From Gemmiger_A avium (GTDB lineage: Bacteria > Bacillota > Clostridia > Oscillospirales > Ruminococcaceae), in the NCBI GenBank assembly GCA_019114585.1, contig DXFE01000083.1, forward strand, positions 1 to 28,749: 28,749 nt of DNA. Direction: 5' to 3'. Of the stretch, positions 23,582 through 28,749 are shown one piece after another. Made by a program: the position numbers and the translations under genes. How positions within the stretch are numbered: the stretch's first letter is position 1; the number at the start of each line of letters is the position of its first letter. The notes under the pieces are model-generated. The model made no database searches. It worked only from the letters and a program-made list of their open reading frames with translations, and was not told where the DNA came from.

Positions 23582-26017
23582 ATGTCAGAAAAAGTCAAGA
23601 TCAAGGTGGATCGTGATATTATGCGGATGCCCACCATCGCGCTGCGCGGTCTGGTGGTCTTTCCCAATAATGTAGTGCATTTCGAGGTCGGCCGGGAAAA
23701 GTCGGTGGCCGCCGTAGAATGGGCCATGAACAATTCCAGCCATATTTTCCTGATTACCCAGCGTGAAATGGAAACCGAGACCCCTACTGTGGAGGATCTG
23801 TACGAGTATGGCGTTGTGGCGGAGGTCAAGCAGGTGCTGCGCGTCTCCGACGAGGTCGTCAAGGTCCTGGTGGAGGGCAAATACCGGGCCCGTCTGCTGG
23901 CGCTGGAAAGCGGCGGCAAGTTCCTGATCTCCACCATCAAGCCTGCGCCGCTGCGGGGGGTGCGGGTAGGGTCTACCATCCAGATGGAGGCCATGCTGCG
24001 CAGCCTGAAAGAGGCGTTTGAGCGGTATCTGTCCCTGAACCCCCGTCTGTCCAAGGACGTGGTGTACAACATCCTGTCCAGCGATGACGCGGCATTCCTG
24101 GCCGAATACGTTCCCGCCAACATTCTGCTTAAGTATCAGGACAAGCAGCAGGTGCTCAACGAAAGCACCCTGATGCGCCGTATCAGCACCCTGCTGGAAC
24201 TGCTGAACCGGGAATGCCAGGTTCTCTCCATCGAAAAGGAGATCCAGGACAAGGTCAGCGACCAGATGGACAAGAACCAGCGGGATTACTATCTGCGGGA
24301 GCAGATGCGGGTCATCGCCACCGAGCTGGATGAGACCGAGGATGCCCGCCTGGAGGCGGAGGAATACCGCAAGAAGATCGAAGCCCTGGAACTGCCCGAG
24401 GAGGCCCGGGAAAAGCTTCTGAAAGAGACCGAACGGATGGCCCGCATGCAGGGCAACAGCCAGGAAGCCGCGGTGATCCGCACCTATCTGGACACCTGCC
24501 TGAGCCTGCCCTGGGGCAAAACCACGGTGGATAACCTGAACATCACCCGCGCCCAGAATATCCTGGATAAAGAGCACTATGGCCTGAAAAAGGTCAAGGA
24601 CCGCATCCTGGAGATTCTGGCGGTGCGCAAGCTCAGTCCGGAGGTCAAGGGGCAGATCATCTGCCTGGTAGGCCCTCCGGGCGTGGGCAAAACCTCGATT
24701 GCCCGTTCCATTGCGGCCTGCCTGGGGCGGGAGTATGCCCGCATGAGCCTGGGCGGCGTGCGGGATGAAGCCGAGATCCGGGGCCATCGCCGCACCTATA
24801 TCGGGGCGATGCCCGGCAAGATCATCAGCGCGGTGATTACCGCCAAGAGTTCCAACCCGCTGCTGCTGCTGGATGAGATCGACAAGCTGGCCAGCGACTT
24901 CCGGGGCGACCCGGCCGCCGCGCTGCTGGAGGCCCTGGATCCGGAGCAGAACAAGGGCTTCAAGGACCACTATCTGGACATTCCCTTTGACTTGAGCAAT
25001 GTGCTCTTTATCACCACGGCCAATAACCTGGACACCATCCCGGCCCCGCTGCTGGACCGTATGGACGTGATCGAACTGCCCAGCTATACGCGGGTGGAGA
25101 AGTACAACATTGCCAAGCGGCATCTGCTGCCCAAACAGCTGAAGAACAACGGCCTGGAGGGCAAGGTGACCATGAACTCCGGCGCGCTGTACGGCCTGAT
25201 CGACGGCTATACCCGCGAGGCCGGTGTGCGCGGCCTGGAACGCAGCATCACCGAGGTTCTGCGCAAGTGTGCCCGCAAGATTGCCGCCGAAGAGACCGAA
25301 TCGGTGCATGTGACCGCCGGCATGCTGGAAGAGCTGCTGGGGCCCCGCCGTGTCAAGGACAATTTCTTTAACCGCACCAACGCCGTGGGCATCACCAACG
25401 GCCTGGCCTGGACCAGCGTGGGCGGCGAGATTCTGCCCATCGAGGTGCAGGTGCTGGACAACGGTACCGGTAAGATCGAGCTGACCGGATCCTTGGGTGA
25501 CGTAATGAAAGAGAGCGCCCGCCTGGCGGTAACCTATGCCCGTGTCCATGCGGAGGAGTACGGCATTGATCCCGCCCGGCTGAAAGACGCGGATCTGCAT
25601 ATCCATGCCCCGGAGGGCGCGGTGCCCAAGGACGGCCCGTCCGCCGGTGTCACCCTGACCACTGCGCTGATCTCCAGCCTGTCCGGCTGCGCTGTGCGGG
25701 CGGACGTGGCCATGACCGGTGAGATCACCCTGCACGGTCAGGTGCTGCCCATCGGCGGCCTGCGGGAAAAGAGCATGGCCGCCTACCGGGAGGGCATCAA
25801 GACCGTCCTGATCCCCAAGGACAACGAGAGCGACCTGTACGAGGTGGAGGAAGAGGTCAAGAAAGCGGTGACCTTTGTTCCGGTTTCCAACCTGCAGCAG
25901 GTGCTGGATAAGGCGCTGATCCGCCCGGGAAAGGAGAAAAAGAAATCTTCTTCCCGCAGCAAGAAGGCCGCGCCGCCGCCGGAAGAGCATGCCGCCCCGG
26001 CTGCCGTGCGCCAGTAA
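23582..26017 (+). CDS. lon: ATP-dependent protease Lon (LonA)
   Basis: 811 residues from the ATG at 23582, eight bases after GGGAGG. Lon is a homohexameric AAA+ protease that degrades misfolded and regulatory proteins. The N-terminal substrate-recognition domain begins MPTIALRGLVVFPNN. Walker A is GPPGVGKT (364-371) and Walker B LLLLDEIDK. The protease domain has the Ser-Lys dyad S687 (KDGPSAG) and K730 (LREKSMAA), with the conserved FTGEITL-like segment as MTGEITLHG. The last 30 residues form an unusual Lys/Ser/Ala/Pro-rich tail (KEKKKSSSRSKKAAPPPEE) beyond the normal fold. engB starts 15 bases later, as in Bacillus (lonA-ysxC). Confidence 0.98.
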   Translation: MSEKVKIKVDRDIMRMPTIALRGLVVFPNNVVHFEVGREKSVAAVEWAMNNSSHIFLITQREMETETPTVEDLYEYGVVAEVKQVLRVSDEVVKVLVEGKYRARLLALESGGKFLISTIKPAPLRGVRVGSTIQMEAMLRSLKEAFERYLSLNPRLSKDVVYNILSSDDAAFLAEYVPANILLKYQDKQQVLNESTLMRRISTLLELLNRECQVLSIEKEIQDKVSDQMDKNQRDYYLREQMRVIATELDETEDARLEAEEYRKKIEALELPEEAREKLLKETERMARMQGNSQEAAVIRTYLDTCLSLPWGKTTVDNLNITRAQNILDKEHYGLKKVKDRILEILAVRKLSPEVKGQIICLVGPPGVGKTSIARSIAACLGREYARMSLGGVRDEAEIRGHRRTYIGAMPGKIISAVITAKSSNPLLLLDEIDKLASDFRGDPAAALLEALDPEQNKGFKDHYLDIPFDLSNVLFITTANNLDTIPAPLLDRMDVIELPSYTRVEKYNIAKRHLLPKQLKNNGLEGKVTMNSGALYGLIDGYTREAGVRGLERSITEVLRKCARKIAAEETESVHVTAGMLEELLGPRRVKDNFFNRTNAVGITNGLAWTSVGGEILPIEVQVLDNGTGKIELTGSLGDVMKESARLAVTYARVHAEEYGIDPARLKDADLHIHAPEGAVPKDGPSAGVTLTTALISSLSGCAVRADVAMTGEITLHGQVLPIGGLREKSMAAYREGIKTVLIPKDNESDLYEVEEEVKKAVTFVPVSNLQQVLDKALIRPGKEKKKSSSRSKKAAPPPEEHAAPAAVRQ

Positions 26018-26032
26018 GGAAAAGGAAGTCTC

Positions 26033-26629
26033 ATGAACTATAACAACGCGCAGTTTCTGGCGTCCTACGGCCTGTCCAGCCAGCTGCCGGACAGCGACCG
26101 GCCGGAGTTTGTCTTTTCCGGCCGGTCCAATGTGGGCAAGTCCAGTCTGATCAATAAGCTGTGCAACCGCAAAAATCTGGCCCGGGTAAGCGCCACCCCG
26201 GGCAAAACGGCTACCATCAACTTTTACCAGGTGGACAGCGTCTATTTTGTGGACCTGCCAGGGTACGGTTATGCCCGTGTGTCGGATCAGGAACGCCGCC
26301 GCTGGGACGATCTGATCAACAGCTATTTTGACGCGGCCCGTAAACGGGCTGTGCTGATTCAGCTGCTGGACAGCCGCCATGCCCCCTCGGCCGATGACCG
26401 GCAGATGCTGGAGTATCTGCGCTATCACGGGGTGGAGTTTGCGGTGGCGCTCACCAAGGCCGATAAGCTGAAAAAAAGCCAGATGGCCGCCACCCGGGAG
26501 GAGTTTGTCCGGATCTGTGCGGAGTATGGCTGTAAGGACGTGTTCCTGGTCAGCAGCGAGAACGGGCAGGGAATCGGGGAGCTGCAGGCGTTTCTGGCGC
26601 AGCGGCTGGAGGCGGACAATGGCCTATAA
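26033..26629 (+). CDS. engB: Ribosome biogenesis GTP-binding protein EngB (YsxC/YihA)
   Basis: 198 residues. EngB is a TrmE-Era-type GTPase needed for 50S subunit assembly. G1 is GRSNVGKSS (30-38), G2 lies in SATPGKTATINFY, G3 is DLPGYGYA (from 74), and G4 appears as TKAD in ALTKADKL; G5 is in VSSENGQGIGEL. AAGGAAG precedes the ATG. It overlaps the methyltransferase by 11 bases, so lon, engB, the methyltransferase and hslO form one run. Confidence 0.96.
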   Translation: MNYNNAQFLASYGLSSQLPDSDRPEFVFSGRSNVGKSSLINKLCNRKNLARVSATPGKTATINFYQVDSVYFVDLPGYGYARVSDQERRRWDDLINSYFDAARKRAVLIQLLDSRHAPSADDRQMLEYLRYHGVEFAVALTKADKLKKSQMAATREEFVRICAEYGCKDVFLVSSENGQGIGELQAFLAQRLEADNGL

Positions 26630-27386
26630 TGAGTTTGCCTATTTCTACGACGAACTGAACGGGGAAGCCGACTACGACGCGCTTTTTGGCTATGTGGCGG
26701 GCCAGCTGCAGGAGCATGGCGTGCGGGACGGCATCGTGGTGGATCTGGGCTGCGGAACCGGCGACCTGACCCTGATGCTGGCCCAGTGCGGCTACGATAT
26801 GATCGGTGTGGATCAGTCGGCGGAGATGCTGTCGGTTTTGCGGGAAAAAGCTGCGGAGCTGGGTGTCTCCGACGGCCTGCTTCTGCTGCAGCAGGATATC
26901 CTGGATCTGGATCTGTACGGAACCATCCGGGCCGCCGTGTCCACCTTTGATACCTTTAATCATATCGGCCCGCGGGAGCGTTTTGAAAAAGCAATCGAAA
27001 AAGCCGCCTTTTTCATGGAAAAGGACGGCGTTTTCGTGTTTGACCTGAACACGCCCTATAAGCACAGCCAGATACTGGCCGGGCAGAGCTTTACCATCGA
27101 GTGCCCGGATGCGGTCTGCTGCTGGAGTAATCAGTATGATCCCCAGGCGGGCCGGGTGGATATTGCTGTATCCATCCGGTACAGCGATCCGCCGGAGGAG
27201 TGCCGGGAGCAGTTCAGCGAGTATACCTATGAGCAGGCGTATGTAACAGAGGTTCTGGAACGGTACGGCTTTACGGTGGCCTGTGTCCGCGACGGGGAAA
27301 CCTTTGGTCCGCTGCGCCCGGACAGCCAGCGGTACATCTTTACGGCAATCAAGCAATATACCCAGCAAGGAGAGAACCAGCAATGA
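26619..27386 (+). CDS. Class I SAM-dependent methyltransferase
   Basis: 255 residues from the ATG at 26619, with GGAGG six bases upstream; the longer open frame overlaps engB. It begins with a YNEFAYFYDELN motif characteristic of a Firmicutes methyltransferase subgroup. SAM-binding motif I is VDLGCGTGD (41-49), the acidic motif II is GVDQSAEML, and the QQDILDLDL segment is motif III; a later FDTFNHIG corresponds to the motif IV loop. Such enzymes have N-, O- or C-linked small molecules as substrates; none can be assigned here. It overlaps hslO by four bases (ATGA). Confidence 0.88.
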   Translation: MAYNEFAYFYDELNGEADYDALFGYVAGQLQEHGVRDGIVVDLGCGTGDLTLMLAQCGYDMIGVDQSAEMLSVLREKAAELGVSDGLLLLQQDILDLDLYGTIRAAVSTFDTFNHIGPRERFEKAIEKAAFFMEKDGVFVFDLNTPYKHSQILAGQSFTIECPDAVCCWSNQYDPQAGRVDIAVSIRYSDPPEECREQFSEYTYEQAYVTEVLERYGFTVACVRDGETFGPLRPDSQRYIFTAIKQYTQQGENQQ

Positions 27387-28270
27387 GCAATTTGATTCGG
27401 GGCATTTCGGAAAACGGCGGCGTTGTGTTTTACGGTGTGGACAGCACGGAACTGGTGCGCCGTATGGAACAGATCCACAAGACCAGCGCCGTTACCTCGG
27501 CGGCACTGGGCCGTCTGCTGACGGCGGCCTCCATGATGGGGGTCATGCTGAAAAATGAAAGCGACTCCATCACCCTGCGCGTAAAGGGCGGCGGCCCGGC
27601 CGGCCTTGTTCTGGCCGTGGCGGACGGCAAGGGCCGTGTAAAAGGCTATGTGGAGAATCCCTGCGTGGATGTCCCCGACCGGCCGGACGGAAAACTGAAT
27701 GTGGGCGCGGCGGTAGGCCGGGACGGTACCCTGAGCGTGGTGCGCGACCTGGGCCTGAAAGAGCCGTATGTGGGCCAGATTCCGCTGGTGAGCGGTGAGA
27801 TTGCCGAGGATATTACCAGCTATTATGCTGTGAGTGAGCAGATCCCGACCGTATGCGCGCTGGGCGTGCTGGTGGCGCCGGATCTGACGGTTTCCTGCGC
27901 GGGCGGGTATATTCTGCAGCTTCTGCCCGGCGCGTCGGAGGAGGAGATCAGCCGCCTGGAAGCCAACGTGGCCGCTATGCCGCCGATCACCAGCCTGCTG
28001 CAGGAGGGCTATACCCCGGAGCGGATCATGGAGCGTGTGATGGATGGCTTTGCCCCGCAGGTGCTGGACAGCCATACCGTCAGCTATCAGTGTGACTGCA
28101 GCCAGGCCCGTGTGGAGCGTGCGCTGCTCAGCCTGGGCAGGGAAGAACTGCAGCGCCTCAAGGAAGAAGAGGGGACTGTAGAGGTTACCTGCCAGTTCTG
28201 CGACAAGGTCTATTCGGTAGACGTGGAGCGGCTTCTCAAGGGCCTTTCCGACAAGAAATCAGGCGAATAA
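27383..28270 (+). CDS. hslO: Redox-regulated chaperone Hsp33
   Basis: 295 residues. Hsp33 is a cytoplasmic holdase that is activated when oxidation releases its zinc and forms disulfide bonds. The four zinc cysteines are all present: C237 and C239 (CxC in YQCDCSQ) and C270 and C273 (CxxC in TCQFCDK). The N-terminal domain starts IRGISENGGVVFYGVDSTELV and includes LRVKGGGPAGLVLAVADGKGRVKGYVENP. It begins at the ATG overlapping the preceding stop. The neighbourhood with lon and Clp genes fits a protein quality-control block. A tRNA promoter follows, without an evident hslO terminator. Confidence 0.97.
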   Translation: MSNLIRGISENGGVVFYGVDSTELVRRMEQIHKTSAVTSAALGRLLTAASMMGVMLKNESDSITLRVKGGGPAGLVLAVADGKGRVKGYVENPCVDVPDRPDGKLNVGAAVGRDGTLSVVRDLGLKEPYVGQIPLVSGEIAEDITSYYAVSEQIPTVCALGVLVAPDLTVSCAGGYILQLLPGASEEEISRLEANVAAMPPITSLLQEGYTPERIMERVMDGFAPQVLDSHTVSYQCDCSQARVERALLSLGREELQRLKEEEGTVEVTCQFCDKVYSVDVERLLKGLSDKKSGE

Positions 28271-28300
28271 AAAAAGTTTGAAATTTTTTGAGGATTTGTA

Positions 28301-28329
28301 TTGACAAATGCGTCGGGATGCGATAAAAT
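28301..28329 (+). promoter_or_regulatory. Strong promoter of the tRNA array
   Basis: A perfect TTGACA (28301-28306), a 17-base spacer and TAAAAT (28324-28329). The upstream 28268-28290 region is a run of A and T tracts, which resembles an UP element and is also the likely end of the hslO message. Confidence 0.88.
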
Positions 28330-28375
28330 AAACACCGTCGCCCGAACAAAGCGGTCGACAAGATCCTCAAAACAT

Positions 28376-28451
28376 GCGGCTTTAGCTCATCTGGTAGAGC
28401 GCCACCTTGCCAAGGTGGAGGTAGCGAGTTCGAGCCTCGTAAGCCGCTCCA
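28376..28451 (+). tRNA. tRNA-Gly (anticodon GCC)
   Basis: Acceptor stem GCGGCTT/AAGCCGC, anticodon loop TTGCCAA with a CCACC/GGTGG stem, a normal T arm (GTTCGAGCC), and an encoded CCA end. It is the first of the array. Confidence 0.97.
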
Positions 28452-28455
28452 TTGG

Positions 28456-28531
28456 GGAAGTTTAGCTCAGCTGGGAGAGCATCTGCCTTACAAGCAGAGG
28501 GTCACAGGTTCGAGTCCTGTAACTTCCACCA
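28456..28531 (+). tRNA. tRNA-Val (anticodon TAC)
   Basis: Acceptor stem GGAAGTT/AACTTCC, anticodon loop CTTACAA with TCTGC/GCAGA stem, and an encoded CCA. Confidence 0.97.
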
Positions 28532-28538
28532 TCGGTTT

Positions 28539-28615
28539 GGCCCGGTAGTTCAGTTGGTTAGAACGCTAGCCTGTCACGCTAGAGGTCGTGAGTTCGAGCC
28601 TCATCCGGGTCGCCA
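28539..28615 (+). tRNA. tRNA-Asp (anticodon GTC)
   Basis: Acceptor stem GGCCCGG/CCGGGTC, anticodon loop CTGTCAC with CTAGC/GCTAG stem, discriminator G, and an encoded CCA. Confidence 0.97.
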
Positions 28616-28618
28616 TTT

Positions 28619-28694
28619 GCCTCTGTAGCTCAGTTGGTAGAGCAGGGGACTGAAAATCCCCGTGTCATTGGTTCGATTCCGATCGGAGGCACCA
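28619..28694 (+). tRNA. tRNA-Phe (anticodon GAA)
   Basis: Acceptor stem GCCTCTG/CGGAGGC with one G-U pair, anticodon loop CTGAAAA with GGGGA/TCCCC stem, discriminator A, and an encoded CCA. Confidence 0.97.
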
Positions 28695-28698
28695 TTTT

Positions 28699-28749
28699 GC
28701 GGCTTTAGCTCATCTGGTAGAGCGCCACCTTGCCAAGGTGGAGGTAGCG
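28699..28749 (+). tRNA. tRNA-Gly (anticodon GCC), second copy, 3' truncated by the window end
   Basis: The 51 bases present are identical to the first tRNA-Gly of the array, including the TTGCCAA anticodon loop. The T arm and acceptor 3' strand lie beyond the window. Confidence 0.93.

Noticed and set aside
23585..26428. A 947-residue minus-strand open frame opposite lon and engB
   Set aside because: Same reasoning: fully antisense to two conserved genes, without start signals or domains.
1..28749. Mobile elements, CRISPR array, prophage, toxin-antitoxin or defence genes
   Set aside because: Every substantial reading frame is accounted for by housekeeping families or small annotated genes, and no transposase, integrase, spaced direct repeats or attachment site is visible.

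Overview
The window looks like a stretch of chromosome from a GC-rich Gram-positive anaerobe of the Clostridia. A Faecalibacterium/Subdoligranulum/Gemmiger-like member of the Oscillospiraceae is the best guess. The reasons are the typical Firmicutes gene orders (sepF-ylmH-divIVA-ileS; rplS-lepB-rbgA-rnhB-yraN; tig-clpP-clpX-lon-engB), strong AGGAGG-type ribosome binding sites, sigma-A promoters with 17-base spacers, and the paired TIGR03960/TIGR03936 radical-SAM genes typical of anaerobic Firmicutes. The genus is an inference and cannot be proven from the window.

Layout. (1) 1-7892: a partial HlyD/adaptor-like protein, then sepF, ylmH, divIVA and ileS (cell division and isoleucyl-tRNA synthesis) ending at a strong hairpin terminator, then lspA, an RluA-type pseudouridine synthase and a HAD phosphatase in an overlapping run. 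(2) 7940-10560: a small ComEA-like helix-hairpin-helix membrane protein joined by a one-base overlap to polyphosphate kinase, closed by a terminator. (3) 10616-14418: an M23 membrane protein overlapping a minimal M50 protease (a SpoIVFA/SpoIVFB-like pair), then a two-gene radical-SAM operon. (4) 14468-18958: rplS with its own promoter and leader, tandem hairpins, then lepB-rbgA-rnhB-yraN in a tightly overlapping run, and thrC. (5) 19028-19937: the only minus-strand gene (a cysteine-rich DUF1540 protein), diverging from a metallophosphoesterase. (6) 19967-28270: the protein quality-control block tig-clpP-clpX-lon, continued by engB, a methyltransferase and hslO (Hsp33). (7) 28301-28749: a consensus promoter driving a tRNA array Gly-Val-Asp-Phe-Gly that runs off the end of the window.

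The content is overwhelmingly housekeeping. I see no insertion sequence, prophage, CRISPR array, toxin-antitoxin pair or defence locus, and no gene-free stretch longer than about 200 bases. I did not find a convincing undescribed system. The items most worth a second look are the SpoIVFA/FB-like protease pair with apparently intact catalytic residues, a 14-bp perfect inverted repeat in front of clpP, the rplS leader, the lack of a T-box leader on ileS, the second CxxxCxxC cluster in the radical-SAM protein, and the small cysteine-rich DUF1540 gene.
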